This document shows positions 40,919-49,672 of a DNA stretch of 64,000 nucleotides, piece after piece. Each line of letters starts with the position of its first letter. Position 1 is the stretch's first letter. Source of the stretch: Streptomyces sp. 1331.2 (GTDB lineage: Bacteria > Actinomycetota > Actinomycetes > Streptomycetales > Streptomycetaceae). Location: NCBI RefSeq assembly GCF_900199205.1, contig NZ_OBMJ01000002.1:310001-374000 (forward strand), in the 5' to 3' direction. The translations under genes were made by a program, and so were the position numbers. The notes under the pieces were generated by a model, which was not told the origin of the DNA, searched no databases, and worked only from the letters and a program-made list of their open reading frames with translations.

Positions 40919-41488
40919 TCAGGCGCGGGCGTCGATCTTGCCCTGGAGGGCGGTGAGCAGGTCCTTCAGGATGCCGATGGTGACCTCGTCGGCGAGCTCG
41001 CCCTCGCCGTCGAAGCGCTCGTGCGAGCGGAAGGCGACCAGCTCGGGCTTGACCACCACGTCGCTGTCGGTCCAGACGAAGACCTGGCGCAGCGCCAGCT
41101 GGGCGCGGACGGAGCCGAAGTTGGTGGGCGCGGCGCCCATGATCGCGGTGGGCTTGCGGTGCAGCGGCAGGCCCTCGTTCTTGGTCCAGTCGGTGCTCAG
41201 CCAGTCCAGGGCGTTCTTGAGCACGCCGGGGATCGAGTAGTTGAACTCGGGGGTGGCGATGAGCAGGCCGTCCGCGGCGAGCACCTTGCGGCGCAGCTCC
41301 TCGACGACGGCCGGGCGCACGCCGGGGTGGTCGAGGTCGTAGTCGTACGGCGGGATGTCGCGCAGGCCGTCGTAGATCTCGATGTCCATGCCGGTGGGGT
41401 TGTGCGTCCGGGCGGCGCGCAGCAGGGCGGTGTTGTGCGAGTCGGCGCGCAGCGAGCCGGAGATGGCGAAGACCTTGGACGCGCTCAT
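40919..41488 (-). CDS. NADPH-dependent FMN reductase (azoreductase/quinone-reductase type)
   Basis: 189 residues, a flavodoxin-like protein. The FMN loop is FAISGSLRADSHNTALLRAA, the active-site strand LLIATPEFNYSIPGVLKNALDWLS is the family signature, and KPTAIMGAAPTNFGSVRAQLALRQVF follows. It reduces FMN, quinones or azo compounds with NADPH. ATG 41488 follows AGGAG by seven bases. It diverges from pirin, and the region between them carries TTCAG-containing palindromes, so it is probably co-regulated by the TetR protein at 43906. Confidence 0.9.
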   Translation of the reverse strand: MSASKVFAISGSLRADSHNTALLRAARTHNPTGMDIEIYDGLRDIPPYDYDLDHPGVRPAVVEELRRKVLAADGLLIATPEFNYSIPGVLKNALDWLSTDWTKNEGLPLHRKPTAIMGAAPTNFGSVRAQLALRQVFVWTDSDVVVKPELVAFRSHERFDGEGELADEVTIGILKDLLTALQGKIDARA

Positions 41489-41638
41489 GACGGTGCTCCT
41501 TGCGGTGTGGTGCGGGCGGGTCTGCCCGGTGCGGGGCGGGGGTGGGGCGGCGGCCGTTCCGACGTCAGGTCGGTTCCGGCCGGCGGTCGTTCCGACGCCG
41601 AGAAATCTAAACCGTTCAGTTCAATGCGTCAACCAGAC

Positions 41639-41660
41639 AGTTCAGTCTTGACTCTGAACT
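41639..41660. promoter_or_regulatory. TetR operator in the FMN reductase/pirin divergent promoter
   Basis: AGTTCAG (41639-41645) and CTGAACT (41654-41660) form a perfect 7-bp inverted repeat over an 8-base spacer that includes a TTGACT -35-like element. Further half-sites ACCGTTCAGTT occur at 41611-41621 and at 43845-43855 in front of the TetR gene. Confidence 0.65.
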
Positions 41661-41684
41661 GGGAGGTGTAGTTCAGTTTTCGGC

Positions 41685-42614
41685 ATGACGACGACTCAGC
41701 TCGCCGCGGCCCAGGCCGCCCCCGTAAGCCCGTCCGCTCCCGTCCACGCGTCCGCCCCGGTCCGTTCGACGGCTACCGTCATCGATCCCGTGCACACCTT
41801 CGAGGGCGCGGGCTTCCCCGTCCGCCGCCCGTTCCCGGTGGCCGAGCTCCCGATGCTCGATCCGTTCCTGATGGTCGACCAGACCGGTCCGCTGCTGCTC
41901 GCCCCCGGCGAGGCCAAGGGCGCTCCTGCCCATCCGCACCGCGGTTTCGAGGCGGTCTCCTACCTCATCGAAGGCTCGATGGACTGGGCCGACTCGACCG
42001 GGCGGCGCGGCACCAGCGTCGCGGGCGAGGTGGAGTGGCTCACCGCCGGTGCGGGCATCGTCCACTCCAACGAGCCGACCGCCGAACTCCTCACCCGCGG
42101 CGGCCGCCAGCACATGCTCCAGATCTGGGTGAACCTGCCCGCCCGGCTGAAGGACCTCCCGGCCCGCAGCCAGAACCAGGGACCCGAGACCATCCCGGTG
42201 GTGCACACCGAGGACGGCAGCCGGGTCAAGGTGATCGCGGGCCGCAGCCACGGCGTGGCCGGGCCGTTCGAGACGCACCTGCCGGTCCTGCTCGCGCACG
42301 CCGTGCTGCCCGCCGGAGGACAGGCCGAGTTCACGGTGCCGACCGGCCACAACGCCGCCGTCTACGTGCTCTCCGGCGCCGTCGAACTGCCCGACGCGCA
42401 GCTGGCGGACGGCCAGCTCGCGGTGCTGGCGCACGACGGCGAGCGGATCGCCGTCGCCGCGCCGCACGGCGAGGCCGAGGTGCTGGTCCTGGCCGGCGAG
42501 CCGATCGGTGAGCCGGTGGCCCGCGGCGGCCCGTTCGTGATGAACACCGCGGCCGAGCTCCGCCAGGCCCAACTCGACTTCGCGAACGGCAAGTTCGGAA
42601 CGATCCCGGAATGA
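41685..42614 (+). CDS. Pirin-family bicupin protein
   Basis: 309 residues. The N-terminal cupin keeps the pirin metal ligands: HPHRGFEAVSYLIEGSM (two His) and GAGIVHSNEP (His and Glu). The C-terminal cupin follows (VPTGHNAAVYVLSGAVELPDA). Some pirins act as quercetin dioxygenases, others as redox-sensing regulators. The first 30 residues are a Ser/Ala/Pro extension. ATG 41685 lacks a near ribosome site (GGGAGG is 19 bases away), so a leaderless or weak start is possible. It overlaps the MFS gene by ATGA. Confidence 0.9.
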   Translation: MTTTQLAAAQAAPVSPSAPVHASAPVRSTATVIDPVHTFEGAGFPVRRPFPVAELPMLDPFLMVDQTGPLLLAPGEAKGAPAHPHRGFEAVSYLIEGSMDWADSTGRRGTSVAGEVEWLTAGAGIVHSNEPTAELLTRGGRQHMLQIWVNLPARLKDLPARSQNQGPETIPVVHTEDGSRVKVIAGRSHGVAGPFETHLPVLLAHAVLPAGGQAEFTVPTGHNAAVYVLSGAVELPDAQLADGQLAVLAHDGERIAVAAPHGEAEVLVLAGEPIGEPVARGGPFVMNTAAELRQAQLDFANGKFGTIPE

Positions 42615-43762
42615 GCACGGGAACGCGGAACACGGCGGCGGGCGCGGGCGCGCGCTCGGCGCCCGCCAGCCGTGGGGCAGGAGGGACGCTGCGCGCCGGC
42701 CTGCTGCTCGCGGCGCTCGCCGCCCCGGGAGCAGCCGGACTCTCCGCTCCGAGCCTCGTCCTGCCCGCCATCGCACGGGACCTGCACACCGGCCCCGGCC
42801 CGGCCGCCTGGCTGATGAGCGGCTACGGGCTCGGCATGATGCTCGGCACCCCGCTGCTCACCGGTACGGCCGGGCGGCGCGGCCCCCGGGCTCTGCTGCT
42901 CGCCTCCGCGGGCGCGCTGCTGATCGGCGTGCTGGTCACGCTCGCCGCCGGGACGGCCCTGGGCCCGCTGGTGGCCGGGCGCGCCGTGCTGGCGGTCGGT
43001 GCGGCCGGTTTCAACGTGGCCGCCTTCCAGCTGGCGGCACGTCAACCGGACGCACGCGCCTCGGGCCTCGTCGCGATCGGCAGCGCGGCGGGCGGCACCG
43101 CCGGACTGTTCATCGGCGCGGCGGTGGCGGCCGGGCTGGGCTGGCGGGCCTGCCTGATGCTGCCGGTGCCGGCCCTGGCGGCGCTGCCGGCCGCACTGCG
43201 CGGGTGCGCCGCAGCGCAGACGGCGCAGGGCACGGGCGATCGCCCGGCGGCGCGCCGCTCCTTCCTCGGCCTGGACTCCCTGGCGGTGCCGCGCTTTCGC
43301 ACCGTCGCGGCGGTGATGCTCGTCCTGGCGACCGTCAACTTCAGCCTGGTCTACGGCGCACCGCGGCGAGCCGCCGCGCTGACCGGCTGGAGCGCCGTCC
43401 AGACCGGCGCCGTCGCCTCGCTCGCCACCCTGTCCGGCGCGCTGCTCTCCTGGCTGCTGGTGCGCGCCGCGTCCCGGCTGGGCCTGCAGCGGACCGCCGG
43501 CCTGCTGCTCGGCGTCTCGTGCACCGCACTCGCGCTCGCCGCCTTCGCCCCCTGGGCACCGCTGGTGCTGCTGGGTGCCGGGGCCAGCGCTTGCGTCAAC
43601 GCCGCCGGCCAGGGCGTCCTGACCGGCGCCGCCGCCCAGGCCGTGGCCCCGCAGCGCCAGCCGGAGGCGATCGGGCTGTTCAACCTGGTGTTCCTGCTCG
43701 GCGCGGCACTCGGCCCGCAGCTGGCGGCGTTCGGCGGGCGGATCGCCGGGCTGGGCCCGTAA
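42611..43762 (+). CDS. MFS transporter, DHA1-type efflux permease
   Basis: 383 residues with about twelve hydrophobic segments. Visible are SAPSLVLPAIARDLHTGPGPAAWLMSGYGLGMMLGTPLLTGTAGRRGPRALLLASAGALLIG (TM2-3 with the MFS loop) and GRAVLAVGAAGFNVAAFQLAAR. It likely exports a small drug-like or oxidative metabolite. Translation is coupled to pirin through ATGA. Both belong to the TetR regulon inferred from shared palindromic half-sites. Confidence 0.85.
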   Translation: MSTGTRNTAAGAGARSAPASRGAGGTLRAGLLLAALAAPGAAGLSAPSLVLPAIARDLHTGPGPAAWLMSGYGLGMMLGTPLLTGTAGRRGPRALLLASAGALLIGVLVTLAAGTALGPLVAGRAVLAVGAAGFNVAAFQLAARQPDARASGLVAIGSAAGGTAGLFIGAAVAAGLGWRACLMLPVPALAALPAALRGCAAAQTAQGTGDRPAARRSFLGLDSLAVPRFRTVAAVMLVLATVNFSLVYGAPRRAAALTGWSAVQTGAVASLATLSGALLSWLLVRAASRLGLQRTAGLLLGVSCTALALAAFAPWAPLVLLGAGASACVNAAGQGVLTGAAAQAVAPQRQPEAIGLFNLVFLLGAALGPQLAAFGGRIAGLGP

Positions 43763-43905
43763 GGAGTGTCGGACGGAGCCTTGCCGGGCCCGCGACGCCA
43801 GGTCCTCCGTCCCTGGTCCACCCCGCCAGCCGTGCCGACCGAACCGTTCAGTTTCCTATACTGGCCCGTACCATCTCCCCCCTGAGCACCCCGAGGAGAA
43901 CCCCG

Positions 43906-44580
43906 ATGGCCGCCGACAGCCCCCAGCCGGTCGACGAGTTCGGCATCCCGATCATCCCGAGCCCGGTCGACGCCGCCCAGCGGCGCCGGCAGGCGATCAT
44001 CGACGCGGCCCTGGTCGAGTTCCTCAAGGAGGGCTACTCCGCCGCCTCGATGGACGCCATCACCGCACGCTCCGGCGTCTCCAAGGCGACCATCTACAAG
44101 CACTTCGGGAACAAGGAACGCCTCTTCCTCGCGGTGATCGGCGGCATACTGCCCACCACCTACGAGGACCTCAAGCCGTGGAACTCCACCATCGCCGAGG
44201 CCGACGACCTGCGCTCCGCACTGATCACGCTCACCCTCGACTGGACCCGCATCCTGCTGCGCCCCGACATCATGTCGCTGCGCCGCCTGGTGATCGGCGA
44301 GATCGACCGCTTCCCGCAGCTGGGCCAGCTCTGGTACCGGGTCAGCTACGACATGAACAACGGCCCGCTGATCGAGGCCTTCACCGAGCTGGACCGCCGC
44401 GGCCAGCTCACCGTCGAGGACCCGGTGCTGGCCGTGCAGCAGCTGGTGGCCTGCACGGTGGGCGTGCCGCAGCTGGTGCGCACGTTCCGTCCGGAAGCCG
44501 AACTGGACGAGGCCGAGATGCACCGGATGATCAGCTCCGGGGTCGACCTGTTCCTGGCACGGTACGCGCGGCAGCAGTGA
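43906..44580 (+). CDS. TetR-family regulator of the pirin/MFS/FMN-reductase set
   Basis: 224 residues. The HTH lies at about residues 25-70 (RRRQAIIDAALVEFLKEGYSAASMDAITARSGVSKATIYKHFGNKERLFLAV), with an AefR-like C-terminal domain (IMSLRRLVIGEIDRFPQLGQLWY). ATG 43906 follows GAGGAG. ACCGTTCAGTTTCC at 43845 in its own promoter matches half-sites in the FMN reductase/pirin spacer, suggesting one regulon. Its last 50 bases overlap the 3' end of the convergent permease gene. Confidence 0.88.
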   Translation: MAADSPQPVDEFGIPIIPSPVDAAQRRRQAIIDAALVEFLKEGYSAASMDAITARSGVSKATIYKHFGNKERLFLAVIGGILPTTYEDLKPWNSTIAEADDLRSALITLTLDWTRILLRPDIMSLRRLVIGEIDRFPQLGQLWYRVSYDMNNGPLIEAFTELDRRGQLTVEDPVLAVQQLVACTVGVPQLVRTFRPEAELDEAEMHRMISSGVDLFLARYARQQ

Positions 44581-46063
44581 GCGCAGCCACGGCGGGCCCG
44601 GCGTCCGGGTCCGCCGCGGGTGCCGCGGGTTCCGCAGGGTCCGTGGGTGCCGCGGCCGGAGCGTCGTCCGGCCGGCGACGGCGCCGCCGCACCCCGGCCA
44701 CCAGCAGCAGCACCGCCGTCCACGCACCGGTGCAGAGCACCTGGCTGCGGCTTCCCGGGTCCACCAGCATGAACACCAGCACCCCGGCCATCGCCGCCAG
44801 TGCCGCGTAGCCCAGGTACGGCAAGCCCCGCACCGGGGCCGCCTGCCGCGACCCGCGCTCCTGGTCCCGCTCCTGCTGCCCCGGCCCGTCCGGACGCTGC
44901 CGCCGGCCGTGCAGCCGCAGGTGCGAGGCGGCGATCAGGATCCAGACCACCAGGATCGCCGTCCCGATGGAGTTCAGCAGGAACGGGAAGACGCTGCGCG
45001 GCCACCGCAGGCTGAGCACCACCGACACGAAGCCGAACGCGGCCGAGGCGAGCACGGCGCGCCCGGTACCGGCCGCGCCGTCGCCGCGGCCCGCCGACCG
45101 GCCGCGCCGGGTCAGCAGGCGCGGCGCGTCGCCGCGGGCCGCGAGGGCGTGCAGCATCCGCGAGGAGCCGTAGATGTTGGCGTTCATCGCCGACAGCAGG
45201 GCCACCAGCACGACGGCGTCCATCAGCTGCGCCGCGCCCGGCACCCCGATCCGTCCGATCGCGGCCGCGTACGGGCCGCCGGCGACCGCCGGATCGTCCC
45301 ACGGCACCACGGCGACGATCACCGCCATCGAGCCGATGTAGAACAGCGCCACCCGCCACAGCACCGTGCGCACCGCCCGGCGCACCGCCGCCACCGGGTC
45401 CTCGCACTCGGCGGCGGCGATGGTCACCGTCTCCAGCCCGCCGTACGCGAACACCGCCGCGATGGTGCCCACCGCGACCCCGTGCCAGCCGTGCGGCAGC
45501 AGGCCGCCGTGCGCGGTCAGGTTCTCCGCGGCCGGAGTCCGGCCGGTGAGCACGGCGGCGGCGCCGAGCAGGATGAACGCGCAGATCGAGGCCGCCTTCA
45601 CCCCGGCGAACCAGAACTCCAGCTCGCCGAAGCGCCGCACACCCGCCAGGTTCGTCCCGGTGAACAGCGCCATGAACGCTGCCACCCACACCCAGGCCGG
45701 TACCTGCGGCAGCCATCCCGCCACGATCCTGGACGCCCCGATCGCCTCCGCGGCCACGCTCACCACCAGCAGCGCCCAGTACATCCAGCCGGCCAGCAGC
45801 CCGGCCCACGGCCCCCAGGCGCGGGTGGCGTGCGCGGCGAACGACCCGGAGTCGGGGTGGGCGGCGGACATCTCGCCGAGCATCCGCATGACCACCACGG
45901 TGAGCGCCCCGGCCACCACGTACGACACCACGATCCCGGGCCCCGCCGCGGCGATCCCGACACCGGAGCCGACGAACAGCCCGGCTCCGATCGCACCGCC
46001 CAGCGCGATCATGGCGATGTGGCGCTGTCTCAGCCCACGACTGACCGACCGGTCCTCGGACAT
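44531..46063 (-). CDS. Amino-acid permease (APC superfamily)
   Basis: 510 residues, twelve TM helices. The first TM carries the APC signature IALGGAIGAGLFVGSGVGIAAAGPGIVVSY; later blocks EFWFAGVKAASICAFILLG, VFAYGGLETVTIAAAECEDP and NANIYGSSRMLHALAARGDAPRLLTRRG are typical of GABA/aromatic/proline permeases. The C-terminus is long and Ala/Pro-rich. Its coding region overlaps the convergent TetR gene by 50 bases. A GTG immediately before the ATG is an alternative start; GGGGGG lies seven bases upstream. The 388 bases upstream to 46451 hold no gene. Confidence 0.88.
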   Translation of the reverse strand: MSEDRSVSRGLRQRHIAMIALGGAIGAGLFVGSGVGIAAAGPGIVVSYVVAGALTVVVMRMLGEMSAAHPDSGSFAAHATRAWGPWAGLLAGWMYWALLVVSVAAEAIGASRIVAGWLPQVPAWVWVAAFMALFTGTNLAGVRRFGELEFWFAGVKAASICAFILLGAAAVLTGRTPAAENLTAHGGLLPHGWHGVAVGTIAAVFAYGGLETVTIAAAECEDPVAAVRRAVRTVLWRVALFYIGSMAVIVAVVPWDDPAVAGGPYAAAIGRIGVPGAAQLMDAVVLVALLSAMNANIYGSSRMLHALAARGDAPRLLTRRGRSAGRGDGAAGTGRAVLASAAFGFVSVVLSLRWPRSVFPFLLNSIGTAILVVWILIAASHLRLHGRRQRPDGPGQQERDQERGSRQAAPVRGLPYLGYAALAAMAGVLVFMLVDPGSRSQVLCTGAWTAVLLLVAGVRRRRRRPDDAPAAAPTDPAEPAAPAADPDAGPAVAALTAAARTVPGTGRPRS

Positions 46064-46416
46064 CACGACTCCCCCCGTTGTGATCCAACCGGGGGAGATC
46101 CTGGCCCCGACCGCCCGTCGTGATCAAGTCCTCCGGCCGCCCCGACCGAGGCGTGGACACCCGCCGACCACAGCGCGGGACGCCCCGCGGCCCATCTCCG
46201 GACCGGTCTCCTGCCCCGCGGCGTTGCCACTCGGGGGCCCTTGGCACGACGACGCTGCCGACGTAAGTCCGTGCGCTGCACCAGAGGTGAAGGCTCGTCA
46301 GGCGACTGTGCGTACGATCCGGGCCGGCGGGCGCACCCCCTGGGAGCTGTTCAAGATCCGGACCACGCGAGTAGGTGCGCCTGTTCCGACCGGATCGGAT
46401 GTCCGGGGCCCGCTTC

Positions 46417-46444
46417 ACCGGTCCGCCCGCGCGGGCGGACCGGT
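46417..46444 (-). terminator. 28-bp perfect palindrome behind the beta-galactosidase gene
   Basis: ACCGGTCCGCCCGC is followed at once by its reverse complement (46417-46430 and 46431-46444). It lies eight bases after the lacZ-type stop on the minus strand and will form a terminator hairpin. Confidence 0.7.
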
Positions 46445-46451
46445 TCCGACG

Positions 46452-49400
46452 TCACGGGCGGTGGAAGGGTGTGAGGCTGAGGGTGAAGTCGGCGGTGCCG
46501 AGTTCGAGCCGGTGCTGTGGCAGGACACCGGGTCCGCAAGCGGCGCTTCCGAGGCCCTGGACGGCGTGGTCGGTGTGCAGGTGGACGAGCGGGCCGGGGG
46601 TCAGCTCGGTCTGGTGCCGGGCGGCGGCGAGCTGCCGGTCGGTCCAGGGACGGGCGGACAGGTGGAAGGGTTCTTCGCCCCGGACGTGGATGGCGTCGGA
46701 GCCGTCGCTGATCCGCGCCCACCGCACGTCCATCCGGTTGCCGTTCTCCTGCGGGCGCACGTAGGGCGTCTGCAGCCGGTCGACCGTGGCGCGGAAGCGT
46801 CCGACGCGGACCGCCTGCCGGGAGTCCGGGTAGGCCTCGCCGGGGCCGGCGCCGAACCACTCGACCTGTGACCAGTCGGCGGGGAGCTGCCAGTCGAGGC
46901 CGATCCGGGCCAGTGAGCGGGAGGTGTTGCGGCGGACCAGTTCCCGGCGCTCTTCCGGCGGCAGGGCGGGGTCGACCATGGTGTCGGCGAAGTCGTCCGT
47001 CCGCTCGGGCCAGTGGCCCACCGGTTCGGCGTGCACGTGGAGCCGCAGGCCGGTCCCGTCGCTGGTCCAGCGATAGGTCGTCAGGTAGCCGCAGGCAACG
47101 GCGGCGGCGGCGCTGCGGACCACGACGGTCAGGCCCTGGGCGTCGGGCGTGACGGAGACGGTGCGGTGGCGCAGCCGGTCCAGGCCGCGCTCCTTCCAGT
47201 AGGCGGCGTCGCGCTGGGACCAGCCGCGGTCGTTGTCGGTGGGTGCGCGCCACAGGCCCAGGGTGGGGCCCTGCAGCGGCAGTCCGCCGAGGTCGAGGAG
47301 GCTGCCGGTGGCGGGGTCGAACCGGCCGGGCCCGAGCGTGACGGATCCGTCCGCGGCGTGCGGGGACATCAGCGGTGCGTCCGAGCGGTCGCGGCGCGGT
47401 GCGGAAAGCGGGAGTTGTCCCCAGGCGATGACGTGGCCCTCGGGCGCCCAGTCGGCGGGCTTGGCCAGCTCCGCCCGGACGGTCAGCCACAGTTCACCGC
47501 CGTCCTCGTCAGCGGCCTGCCAGGCCGGCGCGGGCAGCAGCAGTCGACCGTGGTTTCCGGCTGGCAGCTGCGGCGTGGGCAGTGTGCCTGCGGCGATCTC
47601 GACGCCCTCGCGCGCGAGCGACCAGGTGAACCGCAGGTGGGACAGGTCCAGGACTTCGTAGTGGTTCTCGACGCTCAGCGTTCCGGGCTCGGGGCCCGGG
47701 CCGATGCGGACGGGAGCGATGACCTTGGCGTACTCCAGCAGGCCGGGCGAGGGAGTGCCGTCGGGGAAGACCAGGCCGTCGCAGATGAAGTTGCCGTCGT
47801 GCAGGTCCTCGCCGAAGTCGCCGCCGTAGCCGAAGAATTCGCGGCCCGCTGCGTCGTGCGTGCGCAGCCCCTGGTCCATCCACTCCCACACCCAGCCGCC
47901 CTGCACCCGCGGGTACTCGTCGAAGAGCCGCGCGTACTCGGCCAGGGCGCCGGGTCCGTTGCCCATCGCGTGGGCGAACTCGGTGAGGAGGAAGGGCATG
48001 CGGTTGCGCGGATCGTCGGCCGGGTCGCCGGAGCCGGCCCTCGCGGGGTAGTGGATCTCGCCCGGGAGCAGCTGTCCGCGGCCGATGCGGGCGACGGCCG
48101 CGGGCGGGCGGTACATCTGGCCGTGGACGTCGGTGTACTCGCCGAGCCGGTCGGCCTCGTAGTGGATCGGACGGGAGGGGTCGCGCCGGCGCGCCCAGTC
48201 GGCCATCGCGCGCAGGTTCCGGCCGTCGCCCGCCTCGTTGCCCAGGGACCACAGGACGATGCTGGGGTGGTTCTTGTCCCGCTCGATCGTGCGCTCGATG
48301 CGGTCCAGGTAGGCGGCCTGCCAGCGCGGGTCGTCGGAGGGGTTGCGCTCCCACGTGGTGGCGTCGGCGTACTCGAAGCCGTGGGTCTCCAGGTCGCATT
48401 CGAGGGTGACGTACAGGCCGAGTTCGTCGCACAGGTCGAGGAAGGCGGGGTGCGGCGGGTAGTGGGAGGTGCGGACGGCGTTGATGTTGTGACGCTTCAT
48501 CAGCTCCACGTCGCGGCGCATGGCCTCCACGGAGAGGGCGCGGCCGTGGTCGGGGTCGAACTCGTGCCGGTTGACGCCCCGCAGCACCACGCGGCGCCCG
48601 TTGACCCGCAGGACGCCGTCCCCGTCGACGGTGACGGTGCGGAAGCCGAAGCGGACGCGCACGCGTTCGCTGCCGGTGGCCAGCCGGGCCTCGTACAGGT
48701 GCGGGTCCTCCGCGCTCCAGGGCCGCACCGCCGGGAACCGGAGCTCGCCGTCGGCCGGCTGGTCGTGGACGCCGAGGGCGGGGACGCTGATCCGCACGGG
48801 TGCGTCCGCGTCCGCGTCCACGCGCAACCGGCCCTCGCCGGTGGCGTCGTCGTAGTCGGCGCGGACGAAGACGTCCCGGATGCCACCGGCGGGGCGGGCC
48901 AGCAGTGCCACGTCGCGGAAGATGCCCGACAGGCGCCAGGTGTCCTGGTCCTCCAGGTAGGTGCCGGCGGAGAACTGGTGCACCCGCACGGCGAGCACGT
49001 TGCGGCCGGGCCTCAGCGCCTCGGTCACGTCGAACTCGGCCGCCAGCCGGCTGCCGTAGGTGACACCCAGCTCCCGGCCGTTGAGCCAGACCCGGGCGCA
49101 GGAGTCCACCCCCTCGAAACGCACCACCGCGGGCACGCCCTGCCAGGACTCCGGCAGGTCGAAGACGCGGCGGTAGTCACCGGTCTCGTTCTCGTCCGGG
49201 ACGAACGGCGGGTCGAGCGGGATGGGGTAGGCGATGTTCAGGTAGACGGGCCGGCCGTAGCCGCGCAGCTGCCAGTGCGAGGGGACCGGCAGGGCGTCCC
49301 AGGAGCCGTCGTCGAACTCCGGGTCCTGGAACCCGTCCGGTTCGGCCCGCAGCGCCGGGGAGAACCGGAACGCCCACGGCCCGTTGAGGTCGATCCGGGG

Positions 49401-49478
49401 GGCATCGGAGTCCAGGACCGCGCGCGGCGCCGGCCTTCCGCGGCCGGGCACGAAGTCCTCGAAGTAGCGTGCAGGCAT
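46452..49478 (-). CDS. lacZ: Beta-galactosidase, GH2 (LacZ type)
   Basis: 1008 residues, about the length of E. coli LacZ. It hydrolyses beta-D-galactosides in the cytoplasm, with no signal peptide. Domain order: jelly-roll (SWDALPVPSHWQLRGYGRPVYLNIAYPIPLDPPFVPDENETGDYRR), immunoglobulin-like, TIM barrel with VLRGVNRHEFDPDHGRAL, RTSHYPPHP, the acid/base E415 in LWSLGNEAGDG and the nucleophile E500 in LLTEFAHAMGNG, then the C-terminal small-chain domain (GLWRAPTDNDRG, WFGAGPGEAYPDS, PYVRPQENGNR). ATG 49478 is the only sensible start. A 7-bp palindrome 62 bases upstream may be its operator. No lactose permease is adjacent. Confidence 0.95.
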   Translation of the reverse strand: MPARYFEDFVPGRGRPAPRAVLDSDAPRIDLNGPWAFRFSPALRAEPDGFQDPEFDDGSWDALPVPSHWQLRGYGRPVYLNIAYPIPLDPPFVPDENETGDYRRVFDLPESWQGVPAVVRFEGVDSCARVWLNGRELGVTYGSRLAAEFDVTEALRPGRNVLAVRVHQFSAGTYLEDQDTWRLSGIFRDVALLARPAGGIRDVFVRADYDDATGEGRLRVDADADAPVRISVPALGVHDQPADGELRFPAVRPWSAEDPHLYEARLATGSERVRVRFGFRTVTVDGDGVLRVNGRRVVLRGVNRHEFDPDHGRALSVEAMRRDVELMKRHNINAVRTSHYPPHPAFLDLCDELGLYVTLECDLETHGFEYADATTWERNPSDDPRWQAAYLDRIERTIERDKNHPSIVLWSLGNEAGDGRNLRAMADWARRRDPSRPIHYEADRLGEYTDVHGQMYRPPAAVARIGRGQLLPGEIHYPARAGSGDPADDPRNRMPFLLTEFAHAMGNGPGALAEYARLFDEYPRVQGGWVWEWMDQGLRTHDAAGREFFGYGGDFGEDLHDGNFICDGLVFPDGTPSPGLLEYAKVIAPVRIGPGPEPGTLSVENHYEVLDLSHLRFTWSLAREGVEIAAGTLPTPQLPAGNHGRLLLPAPAWQAADEDGGELWLTVRAELAKPADWAPEGHVIAWGQLPLSAPRRDRSDAPLMSPHAADGSVTLGPGRFDPATGSLLDLGGLPLQGPTLGLWRAPTDNDRGWSQRDAAYWKERGLDRLRHRTVSVTPDAQGLTVVVRSAAAAVACGYLTTYRWTSDGTGLRLHVHAEPVGHWPERTDDFADTMVDPALPPEERRELVRRNTSRSLARIGLDWQLPADWSQVEWFGAGPGEAYPDSRQAVRVGRFRATVDRLQTPYVRPQENGNRMDVRWARISDGSDAIHVRGEEPFHLSARPWTDRQLAAARHQTELTPGPLVHLHTDHAVQGLGSAACGPGVLPQHRLELGTADFTLSLTPFHRP

Positions 49479-49539
49479 GCCTAAGCCCTCCGGGCGGTCT
49501 CGGGGGTGATGCGCGCGACCGTACTATCGAAGGCTTGTT

Positions 49540-49557
49540 GCGGGAAGACGTTCCCGC
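49540..49557. promoter_or_regulatory. Candidate operator upstream of lacZ
   Basis: GCGGGAAGACGTTCCCGC has perfect 7-bp arms around GACG and lies 62 bases before the lacZ start. A LacI-family repressor would fit, but none is encoded next to it. Confidence 0.4.
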
Positions 49558-49672
49558 CGCTGCGGCCTCGACGGGCGCGCCTGCCATGCGAATGCGAGCT
49601 CCGGCCTGCGTGGAACGCCGGTCTGTGGCCGGCAACTTCGCTGCGTGTCGGAGACGGGTCCGGCCCGCGGGA

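Noticed and set aside
47013..49484. A plus-strand frame of more than 800 codons opposite lacZ
   Set aside because: LacZ on the minus strand is full length with both catalytic Glu; the opposing frame is a composition artefact.
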